Assembly: GCA_035764005.1 (NCBI GenBank) | Contig: DASTZZ010000031.1 | Location: 1-64,000 of the forward strand | Reading direction: 5' to 3' | Length of the DNA stretch: 64,000 nt | Origin: Terriglobales bacterium | GTDB taxonomy: Bacteria; Acidobacteriota; Terriglobia; Terriglobales; Acidobacteriaceae | Shown here: positions 17,541 to 25,067 of the stretch, piece after piece | Numbering within the stretch: the stretch's first letter is position 1 | How the letters are laid out: each line of letters starts with the position of its first letter | Program-made: the position numbers and the translations under genes | Notes under the pieces: generated by a model | The model's database searches: none | What the model saw: the letters and a program-made list of their open reading frames with translations, nothing else | Told to the model about the DNA's origin: nothing

Positions 17541-18830
17541 TTACCGCCTCAAATGCACATCGGCAAATTTCAAAAACTGCTCCCAATCGAAATCCGTGAC
17601 CTCATGCTTGCCAGTGCGGTAGTGAAAGGCGAGCGGGTGCTGAATGGGCTGATTGAGCCCCGGCATCTGGTCGGTTCCGAGTCCTTGCGCGCCTAAAAGT
17701 TTGTACACGGGTCCGGCAGCAACAAGCGCAAGAAACTCGCCTTTGGGATCGGCCCATTTGTCGTCTTCCGCTCCCGTTACGTACACCGGACGCGGGGCGC
17801 TGAGTGCGATCAGTTCGTGCATGTCCACGGGAAGCTGGTTGGGATCGTCCGCGTACTTCTTTAAATTCGCAGCGAACCAGAATGGGAACCGATCTACGAG
17901 ATTGCGGATAGTCTCGCCATAATTGCGGCGCGCCAGCGATGCTCCGCCTTCTCCCGGACAACTGGCCAGCACCATGGCAAAGCGCTGATCTTGCGCGCCG
18001 GTCCAGAGCACGGTTTTGCCAAGACGCGAGTGGCCCATGACGGCTACTCTCCTGGAATCTACGTCCTTATCTCTTTCGAGATAGTCCATCGCGCGGCTGA
18101 GTCCATAGGACCAGGTGCCGATTGCACCCCAGTCGTCCGGCGCAGGTTCTGTCTGTGCAGATTTGTAGAACAGCGGCCGGATGCCATACGAGATTCCGCC
18201 GTCGAAGTCGGGCTCAATGTCCTGGTAATTGATCGTCGCGAAACCATAGCCACGATCAAGGACTTTCTCGACTTCGAAGTTCTTGTCCTTACCGCGAGAG
18301 CCTTCTTTCGCGGTTTTCGGCTGATGGGTCGTGCGATTCCACACGGTCGCGAGCTTCACTCCCGGATCGTCGATCACCGCTTGGTTGCCGGAGAAATTCA
18401 GACTAAGAATCAGCGGCACCGGCTTCTTTGCCGAATTGGGAATGTAGATGAGTACATCTTCCTTTGGGCCATCTTTCTTCGGCGAAAAGTAAATCGTGAC
18501 TTGCTTGCGCGTTGCCTTTCCATTTAATGCATTCTTGTCGTTGTCGAATACGTTGTAGTTGATCGACGACGGCGCTTTCGGGCTGCGACCGAAGACGTTC
18601 TCTTCAAACAATCCGAGGAGTTCCGTCCGTCGTCGCTGCCAATCTTTGGCGCTGCGGACCTTGGTTCCGTTCTGAAAGGTGAGCGGATCGGGAAGCGAGT
18701 AGGAGCCGACTTTGGATTCGTCGTAGTTGGTGTTTGCAGGCGTCTGCGCGTGTGTGAGCAAACTCGAGGCCGAGATGAAGATCGGCACCAACGCCATCAG
18801 CCAACTAGCTTTTCGATTTCGTCCAGCCAT
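17541..18830 (-). CDS. Glucuronoyl esterase-like CE15 hydrolase, secreted
   Basis: CE15 enzymes cleave ester bonds between lignin alcohols and glucuronic acid on xylan. The 429-residue protein has a signal peptide (about 1-29) and an alpha/beta hydrolase fold with the nucleophile elbow VAVMGHSRLGKT (Ser268), a following GEGGASLARRNYGE segment, and a late His409 in GKHEVTDFDW, the expected catalytic His position. This matches the bacterial CE15 pattern better than acetyl xylan esterases of other families. It is flanked by repeat elements on both sides, with no neighbouring sugar-utilisation genes. Confidence 0.85.
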   Translation of the reverse strand: MAGRNRKASWLMALVPIFISASSLLTHAQTPANTNYDESKVGSYSLPDPLTFQNGTKVRSAKDWQRRRTELLGLFEENVFGRSPKAPSSINYNVFDNDKNALNGKATRKQVTIYFSPKKDGPKEDVLIYIPNSAKKPVPLILSLNFSGNQAVIDDPGVKLATVWNRTTHQPKTAKEGSRGKDKNFEVEKVLDRGYGFATINYQDIEPDFDGGISYGIRPLFYKSAQTEPAPDDWGAIGTWSYGLSRAMDYLERDKDVDSRRVAVMGHSRLGKTVLWTGAQDQRFAMVLASCPGEGGASLARRNYGETIRNLVDRFPFWFAANLKKYADDPNQLPVDMHELIALSAPRPVYVTGAEDDKWADPKGEFLALVAAGPVYKLLGAQGLGTDQMPGLNQPIQHPLAFHYRTGKHEVTDFDWEQFLKFADVHLRR

Positions 18831-18917
18831 TCTCAGTTCTCTCCTCTACAAGTTGGGTAGACGCAATGTGCGTCGCCGTACTACTAGAGCAGCTAAGTAT
18901 TACCGCAGTTCGTTTTT

Positions 18918-19300
18918 GGGTGGAAGCCCCCGATGGGTGGAAGCCCCCGACTTCAGTCGGGGGCGCACGGCGAAGCCGTGCGTCTAGTGGGACGCGAACA
19001 AGAGCCGCGCTTTAGCGCTGGCTCACGCGCGAAGCGCGCTTCTCATGGATTGTTCCAGATGTAACCCGTGTACAACATAGCGGTTCTGTGTCTTAAATGC
19101 GAGGCTCTATGAATGATTTTTTGTGCCCAATTTCAAACCTCATACGAATTCTATTTGCCAAACATGAGAACAGGTTATGGGGCCGATTCTCATGAGCGCG
19201 CTTCGCGCGTGAACCGGCGCTAAAGCGCGGGTTTCCCTGCTCTCCATAGACGCACGGCTTCGCGGCGTGCGCCCCCGACTGAAGTCGGAGGCTTCCACCC
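18918..19300. repeat. Palindromic element E
   Basis: Arms 18935-18965 and 19270-19300 are almost perfectly complementary over 31 bases (starting gggtggaagcccccgactt). Further complementary blocks lie inside: gcacggcgaagccgtgcgtc against gacgcacggcttcgcggcg, the cgctttagcgctgg/ccggcgctaaagcg pair, and cgcgcgaagcgcg against cgcgcttcgcgcg. A 17-bp partial duplication of the left end occurs at 18918-18934. The central 150 bases are non-repetitive and non-coding. Confidence 0.85.
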
Positions 19301-19372
19301 AACCACATCCGCCGAACTACCTCACAGTGACCAAAAACCGATCTGGTTTCCACCAGACGATATGATTTCCGC

Positions 19373-20524
19373 TTGCTCTCTCTTTCCATCGTCGTCCTGA
19401 TCATCTGGCTCTATCTGACGTTCTTCCACGGAAACTTCTGGCGAGTGGGTTCGTTCCAACTTCCGAATCAATCTCCCACTACGCGTCCTCTCGTGGCGGC
19501 AATCATTCCAGCGCGGAACGAAGCCGATGTAGTGGGTCGCGCGATCACATCGCTGCTCACACAACAATTCGAAGGCGACCTGCGCTTATTTGTAGTGGAT
19601 GACAACAGCACTGACGGGACCGCCAATGCCGCGCGAGCCTCCGCCGGCATGATGGGTGCGAGCAATCGAGTTACGGTGGTTAACGGAGCTCCACTGCCTA
19701 CTGGTTGGACAGGGAAACTTTGGGCGATGCAGCAAGGCTGGGAAGCAGCCACGCAAATTAAGCCCGATTATTTCCTCCTGACCGATGCCGACATCGAGCA
19801 CGCGCCCGACAGCCTCGCGCGGATGTTGGCTCAAGCCGAGCACGGGAACTTTGATCTTGTTTCGCTCATGGTCAAGCTGTGCTCCGAGACGCTCGACGAG
19901 AAGTTCTTAATCCCGGCTTTCATTTATTTCTTTTTCCTGTTGTATCCACCTGCCCGCATCAGCAATCCGCGATCCCGCGTCGCCGGTGCCGCGGGAGGAT
20001 GCATCCTCATTCGCTCTGACGCTCTCGATCGTGCAGGCGGATTCGCTGCGATTCTAAGTAACGTCATTGACGATTGCGCGTTGGCTGCGCGCGTGAAGCA
20101 AGCCGGTGGACGAATCTGGCTGGGAGTTTCGAACTCAACCCGCAGCATCCGTGGCTACAGGACCTTCGCAAACATTCGCAACATGATCGCGCGCAGCGCC
20201 TTTCATCAATTGCGACATTCGGCGCTGTTGCTCGTCCTCTGTTTCGCGGGAATGATGCTCACCTTTGTTGCGCCGCTGGTTTGCGTCTTCGCCGGGGAAC
20301 GCGCAGCTGGGTGGATCGGTGTAGCCGCCTGCGTATTGATGTTCGGAACATACGTGCCGACGTTGCGTCTCTATCGTGTCAATCCATTGTCGGCATTGTC
20401 TTTGCCGTTGGCAGTGATCTTCTATTTGGAAGCGACCAGTATTTCCGCAATTCGGTTTTGGCGTGGGCGTGGAGGCGAGTGGAAGGGGAGATTTGCGGAT
20501 CTGGAGCACGATGGGCCTCGGTGA
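19373..20524 (+). CDS. hpnB: HpnB-like hopanoid-associated glycosyltransferase
   Basis: This is a GT2-family glycosyltransferase of 383 residues. An N-terminal membrane helix (about 1-18) precedes the GT-A domain with VAAIIPARNEADVVGRAI, LFVVDDNSTDGTA and DYFLLTDADIEH (DxD-type metal site), then GCILIRSDALDRAGGF. Three or four C-terminal helices lie around 282-370. This layout matches HpnB, found near hopanoid genes; none are in this window. The start is a TTG. The last codons (about 20497-20524) fall in sequence resembling 21924-21970 of the downstream array, so the 3' end may have been rebuilt by recombination. Confidence 0.8.
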   Translation: MLSLSIVVLIIWLYLTFFHGNFWRVGSFQLPNQSPTTRPLVAAIIPARNEADVVGRAITSLLTQQFEGDLRLFVVDDNSTDGTANAARASAGMMGASNRVTVVNGAPLPTGWTGKLWAMQQGWEAATQIKPDYFLLTDADIEHAPDSLARMLAQAEHGNFDLVSLMVKLCSETLDEKFLIPAFIYFFFLLYPPARISNPRSRVAGAAGGCILIRSDALDRAGGFAAILSNVIDDCALAARVKQAGGRIWLGVSNSTRSIRGYRTFANIRNMIARSAFHQLRHSALLLVLCFAGMMLTFVAPLVCVFAGERAAGWIGVAACVLMFGTYVPTLRLYRVNPLSALSLPLAVIFYLEATSISAIRFWRGRGGEWKGRFADLEHDGPR

Positions 20525-20585
20525 GACTGCACATACAATGACCATGTCGTGTGTAAACGCCTGGTTTCAGCGGCCACCGTTCTGG
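20497..20585. repeat. Array repeat R1
   Basis: It contains gtgtaaacgcctggtttc and ends at the core-like GTTCTGG (20579-20585), 18 bases before the next start codon. Its left part gatctggagcacgatggg is shared with 21924 onwards (repeat R3). First of about eleven related repeats. Confidence 0.6.
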
Positions 20586-20603
20586 CCACTATACTCAACT
20601 GCT

Positions 20604-21071
20604 ATGATTCCCCGCTTTGCCGTAGCTTTCGCACTTCTTGTGCCCGTAGCCTTGGCTCAATCACAACCTACACCTGCGAATACGGATGTCAGAAAGGCGC
20701 TCGGCGATTTCATTCGGGCCTTCGATGACTTAGATTGGGAATCATTCCGGCTCGCGTTCGATGACAATGCCACTGTGTTCTATCCGCGTGCGGTGCCGCA
20801 ACGTGCCAATGGCCGTGCCGAATTTGAGAAGGCTTTCAAGACAGTGTTCCAACACATACGCGGCGGCAAAACTACGCCTCCATACATGGACATTCAGCCA
20901 AAGGACTTGAGAATACAGTTGTTCGGAGACATAGCGATTACGACATTTCATCTCGACGATAGACCAGGATTCCTCAACCGGCGAACTATCGTCCTGGAGA
21001 AAACGGACAAAGGTTGGAAGATCGTGCATTTGCACGCGTCGGAAGTATCCCTAGTAGGTGTTGGACCCTAG
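20604..21071 (+). CDS. Exported SnoaL/NTF2-like protein
   Basis: A 155-residue protein with a signal peptide (MIPRFAVAFALLVPVALAQ) and a single NTF2-like domain: DVRKALGDFIRAFDDLDWES, FDDNATVFYPR, FEKAFKTVF and a final KTDKGWKIVHLHAS strand pair. Such domains bind small ligands or act as isomerases; no active-site inference is possible. It lies alone between repeats R1 and R2. NTF2-like proteins are common in environmental gene cassettes, which fits this setting. Confidence 0.8.
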   Translation: MIPRFAVAFALLVPVALAQSQPTPANTDVRKALGDFIRAFDDLDWESFRLAFDDNATVFYPRAVPQRANGRAEFEKAFKTVFQHIRGGKTTPPYMDIQPKDLRIQLFGDIAITTFHLDDRPGFLNRRTIVLEKTDKGWKIVHLHASEVSLVGVGP

Positions 21072-21074
21072 CTA

Positions 21075-21124
21075 GGGAAAAATCGCCATTTCACTCACGA
21101 TGCGATTTGGAGTGCTAGTACCAG
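21075..21124. repeat. Array repeat R2 (left half)
   Basis: gggaaaaatcgccatttcac is closely similar to R4, R6 and R8. The right half (gatgcgatttggagtgctag) is divergent and lacks a clear GTT core. It separates the NTF2-like gene from the convergent vapC. Confidence 0.6.
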
Positions 21125-21556
21125 CTACGGGATAACGTTCTTGCCTGCAATGTCGAATTGCTTTGCCGCTGCAAGCAAGTGCGTGTCGTTCGAATATATA
21201 ACGTTGAATCCTGCTTCAGCTGCGGTCGCGAGGTGAATGGCGTCAGCCGCGCGGAGATACACAGTCGAGGGCAGCTTCGCATAAACCCCTGCGATCCGCG
21301 CATACATCTCGGGGCCCTGCGCCAGCCACTGAAAAGCTCCAGCCTCATCGTGAGCGCGGAGCTGGCCCAGCAGCGCGGCGTACGCGGCGGGCTTGATAGC
21401 TCCTTCGCGCAACTTGCGATGAAAGGCTGCAATCATCTCCACCTGGCCATGCGCAGCGCAGGCGATATTGTCGGTAGCCGCGAGTGCGCGAACGGCATCC
21501 GCTCCAGGATCTGCATAATAAAGACGAACGAGGTAGCTTGTGTCGAAGTAGATCAC
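21125..21556 (-). CDS. vapC: VapC-type PIN-domain toxin
   Basis: PIN-domain ribonucleases cleave tRNA or rRNA with an acidic metal site. The conserved acidic residues are Asp5 (MIYFDTSYL), Glu40 (GQVEMIAAF), Asp105 (RAADAIHLATA) and Asp124 (YSNDTHL). At 143 residues it is of normal length. The GTG start overlaps the antitoxin stop as GTGA, so translation is probably coupled. It sits with vapB in one interval of the repeat array, where TA pairs are known to stabilise such arrays. Confidence 0.92.
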   Translation of the reverse strand: MIYFDTSYLVRLYYADPGADAVRALAATDNIACAAHGQVEMIAAFHRKLREGAIKPAAYAALLGQLRAHDEAGAFQWLAQGPEMYARIAGVYAKLPSTVYLRAADAIHLATAAEAGFNVIYSNDTHLLAAAKQFDIAGKNVIP

Positions 21557-21807
21557 TTTACTTGACTGTCCCGCTCCTCGCCGATGATTCGAGTGGAGTC
21601 GGTCCCGCCCTGCAGATTCTTTCGTTGAGCGAGATAGGCGCGCGTGTATTTGGGATTGGCAAAAAAGACTTTTGCCGGCGCAGCCTTTGCGGGGAGAATC
21701 TTAGCAATCAGTCTCCCACGCTCTGTTACGTGAATCTCTCCTTCCGCCGCCCTACGAACCCAGCGTCCAGTGGCTTCGTGAAGCTGCCTAATGGTAATCG
21801 TTCTCAT
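21553..21807 (-). CDS. vapB: VapB-type antitoxin
   Basis: The 84-residue protein starts MRTITIRQLHEATGRWVRRA, a Phd/YefM- or VapB-like DNA-binding N-terminus, followed by GEIHVTERGRLIAKILPAK and a disordered C-terminus that would wrap the toxin. ATG 21807 is chosen; an alternative in-frame ATG lies at 21816. The perfect palindrome GTGACACATAGTGTCAC (21808-21824) abuts the start and is a likely autoregulatory operator, leaving no room for a Shine-Dalgarno. The transcript may be leaderless, or translation may start at 21816. Confidence 0.85.
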   Translation of the reverse strand: MRTITIRQLHEATGRWVRRAAEGEIHVTERGRLIAKILPAKAAPAKVFFANPKYTRAYLAQRKNLQGGTDSTRIIGEERDSQVK

Positions 21808-21824
21808 GTGACACATAGTGTCAC
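21808..21824. promoter_or_regulatory. Palindromic operator of vapBC
   Basis: GTGACAC-ATA-GTGTCAC is a perfect 7-bp inverted repeat with a 3-bp spacer, immediately upstream of the vapB start. VapBC complexes commonly bind such palindromes at their own promoter. Binding is inferred from position and symmetry. Confidence 0.65.
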
Positions 21825-21923
21825 ATTTGCGCGCACGAGTCAATTCAAGGCTAACGTTCTTCCGTGCTTTTCCCGCATTGGGGCCCAGCCCGGTTTGGCT
21901 GATCGTCTCTGGGGCAACTACTG

Positions 21924-22063
21924 ATCTGGAGCAGAATGGGTCTCGATGAGACTGCTCACGACACTGAGAGAAAGGTAACATCTTTGAAAAACTGTCACCC
22001 CTGTCAAGCGCATCACTGACTTGGCCTATCGGGAGTGTAAACGCCTGATTTCGACAGTTATGA
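21924..22063. repeat. Array repeat R3
   Basis: The attC-like part runs from GGTAACATC (21974-21982) to GTTATGA (22057-22063), 90 bases, with agtgtaaacgcctgatttcg before the core. The preceding 50 bases (gatctggagcagaatgggtc) resemble the end of hpnB. The TAAC...GTTA ends are mutually complementary. The next gene starts 12 bases after the core. Confidence 0.65.
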
Positions 22064-22075
22064 TATTCAACCGAG

Positions 22076-22822
22076 ATGGCGGACAACTGGAAGTCCTACC
22101 TTTGCAATGTAAACAGCAAACTAGCGTCCATCCTCGTTAACCTCGGTCTTCGAGAATCCGCCCCGATGTCTTCCAAGCCTTGGCTCCTCTGGGTGTGGGT
22201 TTACTTTGAATCGCCCCGACCCGATGGCTTGTCCGACAGCAATGAAGCCCCCACACTTTACAAAATTGAAGACGCTCTAGCCCCTTCTCTCTCCCGCGAG
22301 TGCCAAGCCATCCTAACCGGAAGGATCACAACCGAGGGCCGCCGTGAGTTTTACTTCTATGCTGAAACCAAAGATGGATTCGGTAATGCGGTGAGGGAGG
22401 CAATGAAGGGTTTTGAAGGTTACGAGTTCGACTTGGGAGAGCAGGAAGACCCGCAGTGGGACCAGTTCTTCGACGTTTTGCATCCCTCTGAGGAAGACCT
22501 TCAACGCATTGCGAATATGGACTTACTCGATGTGTTGGAGAAAAAGGGAGACGTGCTGACTGTGGCGAGAGAAGTCCAGCATTGGATGTACTTTCGTACT
22601 GTGTCCTCTCGCGATCTATTTCGAGATGCTGCGGCGGCAGTCGGTTACACGATTGTTTCTGTATCGACCACGGAAGGAAATTTACCGTTCGGCATTGTTG
22701 TTGCTCGCACACAATCCATTGAGAAAGCGTCCATCGACAGTACAGTCGTTGAGCTTCTTCACCTGTCCAAGCAGTTTGAGGGTGAATATGACGGTTGGGA
22801 AACGCCAGTAGTGACGCAGTGA
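22076..22822 (+). CDS. DUF695 / RraB-like two-domain protein
   Basis: The N-terminal half (about 1-135) has the DUF695 pattern (W-x2-Y start, SILVNLGLRESAP, GRREFYFYAETKDGF). The C-terminal half (about 145-235) matches RraB-type ribonuclease E regulators: LEKKGDVLTVAREVQHWMYF, RDLFRDAAAAVGYTIV and FGIVVARTQSIE. It is a known domain pairing in proteins of unknown role. At 248 residues it appears intact. It occupies one interval of the repeat array, between R3 and R4. Confidence 0.8.
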   Translation: MADNWKSYLCNVNSKLASILVNLGLRESAPMSSKPWLLWVWVYFESPRPDGLSDSNEAPTLYKIEDALAPSLSRECQAILTGRITTEGRREFYFYAETKDGFGNAVREAMKGFEGYEFDLGEQEDPQWDQFFDVLHPSEEDLQRIANMDLLDVLEKKGDVLTVAREVQHWMYFRTVSSRDLFRDAAAAVGYTIVSVSTTEGNLPFGIVVARTQSIEKASIDSTVVELLHLSKQFEGEYDGWETPVVTQ

Positions 22823-22830
22823 CGCTCGGG

Positions 22831-22898
22831 CTGGCGAAAAATCGCCATAGCACTCACGACCGGTTTTGAGCGCTAATGCCTGATCTCATCAGTTAGTT
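22831..22898. repeat. Array repeat R4
   Basis: Full copy: it starts with the small hairpin ggcgaaaaatcgcc, continues catagcactcacgaccgg and ctaatgcctgatctc, and ends at GTTAGTT (22892-22898). Its right end overlaps the last codons of the leftward membrane-protein gene. Confidence 0.7.
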
Positions 22899-23383
22899 TC
22901 GGCTCGGTTCGCCTGCCCAGATTTCTCAGCTACACAGTAGCTCGAAAGACCGAACAGGCCAGCGCTGAGCAAAGCGAATGAAAGCAACCAAAGGAAGTAT
23001 CCTATGCTCAGAGCTTTATCGCTATGGAAAAGAACGTACCAGTACGAGTTAAAGATGAATGCAGATGCTGCAACGAAAGCACACGCGGTTTGCAGTCGCC
23101 GCGATCCGAACCACGCAACCCACGGCGACCCAAGCACAAACAGGAGGGTCGTCACTGCGCTGAGGGTTGAAAAGACAACGTGATACCACGTATCGACGTG
23201 AAGGTCTCCATACGGCAAAACTGGCGATAGGGCCGCACGAAAAGCGATCCAACCGCGAAGAGGTTCGTAAGCCGCGCCATGTTTGCCATCAAGCTTGATA
23301 ACGGGCAGGAACCACGAAATAGAGTGGACGAGCCATGCGCAGACGACGATCAAATAGGCTCTTCGCGAATGGGCTAATCGCAT
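22889..23383 (-). CDS. Four-helix membrane protein, unknown
   Basis: The 164-residue protein has four predicted membrane helices: AYLIVVCAWLVHSISWFLPV, HVVFSTLSAVTTLLFVLG, TACAFVAASAFIFNSYWYVL and YFLWLLSFALLSAGLFGLSS. I do not recognise a family. ATG 23383 is chosen because a longer reading would run back into repeat R5 (23421-23470); the start is uncertain and no clear ribosome site is visible. It is oriented opposite to its neighbours in the array. Confidence 0.65.
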   Translation of the reverse strand: MRLAHSRRAYLIVVCAWLVHSISWFLPVIKLDGKHGAAYEPLRGWIAFRAALSPVLPYGDLHVDTWYHVVFSTLSAVTTLLFVLGSPWVAWFGSRRLQTACAFVAASAFIFNSYWYVLFHSDKALSIGYFLWLLSFALLSAGLFGLSSYCVAEKSGQANRAETN

Positions 23384-23420
23384 CGGGGAAAAGCGTATCA
23401 ATGCGGAAATAATGACGCAA

Positions 23421-23470
23421 GGAGTTGTCGTAACATCGCAATAGCACTCATTGATATATCGAAATTCCAA
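23421..23470. repeat. Array repeat R5
   Basis: ggagttgtcgtaacatcgca continuing atagcactcattg is very similar to R10. The heptamer TCGTAAC (23428-23434) is the exact complement of the right-hand core GTTACGA of R7. The right half is poorly conserved. Confidence 0.65.
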
Positions 23471-23499
23471 AGCAGCACCATCTGCAATCAGATCAACCA

Positions 23500-23808
23500 A
23501 TGACGATCGTCCAGACCATTGAGAACTGGTACAGAGCAAATCTCGAACGCCTCAGACCTAATTGGCAGGAGATTTCGATCAGATCACACGAAGCTGCGGA
23601 CCTGTTGATGGGAAAGTAGATTCGTGCAAACTCTAAGTGCCTTGCTGCAAGCGTCGCGTTCTGGAACAAGGGCGACGTGTGTGTTCTTTGCCTTGACCTG
23701 CCTTCAAAAACAGATTCAGTGATTGACGACAGAGTGATCTCAGCTTCTGAAAATCTCGATCTTCTTCTTGAGTCATATTTTGAACAGCTTGCTAAACGCA
23801 GCAGATGA
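23500..23808 (+). pseudogene. Small immunity-like gene interrupted by an in-frame TAG
   Basis: From ATG 23500 the frame reads MTIVQTIENWYRANLERLRP and continues to ...LLMGK, meets TAG at 23617-23619, then stays open in the same frame for 62 codons (IRANSKCLAASVAFW and later DLPSKTDSVIDDRVISASE) to TGA at 23806. The composition is protein-like on both sides of the stop, so a single nonsense mutation in a 102-codon gene is the simplest reading. The helix-strand layout loosely recalls small contact-system immunity proteins, which is a weak inference. It fills the R5-R6 interval. Confidence 0.6.
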
Positions 23809-23857
23809 TTGGCGAAACATCGCCATTACGCTCATTGACGCTGAGACGATTAAAATC
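23809..23857. repeat. Array repeat R6
   Basis: ttggcgaaacatcgccatta has the same stem-loop as R4 (GGCGA/TCGCC) with a changed loop, then cgctcattgacgctgagacg and a divergent core ATTAAAA. The cupin start codon follows within 10 bases. Confidence 0.6.
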
Positions 23858-23862
23858 TGCTG

Positions 23863-24210
23863 ATGAAAGCAAAGGCTTTCTCCGCTTCTGGGAATTCGTT
23901 CAGCGTCCATGAATGGCAGGGCAGTGGTCCTGCAACCCTGCACGTCCACTATTCCGATGACGAAGCTTGGCATGTACTCGAGGGCGAACTGACGTTCCGC
24001 TATACCGACCACACCGAAACCGTCGGCCCAGGAGAGACCGTCTTCGTACCAGCCGGCATGCCACACACCTACAGCGCCGCAGCAGGTGCCCGCTACCTAA
24101 TTATTCTCACACCACGGATTGCGGGTCTGATTTCCGCTCTTCAGGCCGATCACGATCCAGCTCATCAGCACGACATCTACCGGCAATTCGATTCCGAATT
24201 GCTTGAGTAA
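23863..24210 (+). CDS. Small cupin-domain protein
   Basis: This 115-residue single cupin has motif 1 in LHVHYSDDEAWHVLEGELTF (His/His/Glu metal ligands) and motif 2 in ETVFVPAGMPHTYSA. It lacks a signal peptide, so it is probably cytosolic. Cupins of this size are metal-dependent enzymes or sensors; no substrate can be inferred. It starts shortly after repeat R6 and shares its interval with a second, exported cupin downstream. Confidence 0.85.
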   Translation: MKAKAFSASGNSFSVHEWQGSGPATLHVHYSDDEAWHVLEGELTFRYTDHTETVGPGETVFVPAGMPHTYSAAAGARYLIILTPRIAGLISALQADHDPAHQHDIYRQFDSELLE

Positions 24211-24326
24211 AGGCGTGGGTAGACCTCAGTTCGCGCAAAGTTTTCCTGAGTATTTGAAATGCAACGCATCGAATTGTGCGCGGTACGTGCGTGCAGGTCT
24301 TGCGAGCAGGGAGTACCATTTCGGCC

Positions 24327-24881
24327 ATGAGCAGCGTCGAACGCCGGAATTTCCTAAAGGTAGCGATGGCGCTGCCTTTTTTCGCGCCGAGGTCGTTTGC
24401 TGAAATTGCAAGCCCGTTGGGAAAGCCAGTGTTTGTCGCCGCGGGCGCGGACGCTACTGGGACAGAGCATCATGGCCCGCGCGCAGGCACGCACCTGGAT
24501 TTTAAGGTCCTTACCAAAGACACGCAAGCCGGTTTCTTTCTGGTAGAGCATCGCAATATTCCGCAAGGCGGGCCGGTGCGCCATCTGCACTATGCACAAG
24601 AAGAATGGTTCTACCTCATTGAGGGCAACAAGTTCGTGATCGAAGTAGGCGACGAGCGCTTCACGCTTCGGCCCGGCGATTCCATACTCGCGCCACGAAA
24701 TGTCCCGCATGTGTGGGCCTACGTCGGTGAGACGCCGGGACGGATGCTGATGGGGTTCACGCCGGCTGGCCAAATGGAAGACTTCTTTACGCTCTCCAGC
24801 AAGCAGCCAGTGGATGCGAAAACTGCAGAGGCCCACGGCATGAAGTGGTTGGGGCCACCTCTCGACGTAGCGAAGCTGTGA
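24327..24881 (+). CDS. Tat-exported cupin protein
   Basis: The N-terminus MSSVERRNFLKVAMALPFFA carries a twin-arginine motif (ERRNFLK), so the protein is likely exported folded. A cupin domain follows, with GGPVRHLHYAQEEWFYLIEG (motif 1) and PGDSILAPRNVPHVWAYVGE (motif 2). The start at ATG 24327 is chosen because it begins the signal. Metal-dependent periplasmic activity is inferred; the substrate is unknown. It lies 116 bases after the first cupin with no array repeat between them. Confidence 0.8.
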   Translation: MSSVERRNFLKVAMALPFFAPRSFAEIASPLGKPVFVAAGADATGTEHHGPRAGTHLDFKVLTKDTQAGFFLVEHRNIPQGGPVRHLHYAQEEWFYLIEGNKFVIEVGDERFTLRPGDSILAPRNVPHVWAYVGETPGRMLMGFTPAGQMEDFFTLSSKQPVDAKTAEAHGMKWLGPPLDVAKL

Positions 24882-24937
24882 GCGAGCGGAGAAGTGCTGC
24901 GACGGCGGACCGCAACCAGAGGACCTGGGCCACTTGG

Positions 24938-25050
24938 TGATAGCTCGCCATATCACTCAAAATCCCACACGAGCGAAATCACCTCTTAGCAGCAGTTATG
25001 GCGTAAGCAGTCTCACAATGAGTGAAAACGCATGTTCTCGACGGTTACGA
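24938..25050. repeat. Array repeat R7
   Basis: The longest copy, 113 bases. It starts gatagctcgccatatcactc, then has a 50-base insertion, then the best conserved right half: tctcacaatgagtgaaaacg and catgttctcgacg, ending with core GTTACGA (25044-25050). CACTCA/TGAGTG-type inner pairing is seen. The core precedes the next coding region. Confidence 0.7.
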
Positions 25051-25067
25051 TGGCATATACGGCTCAA

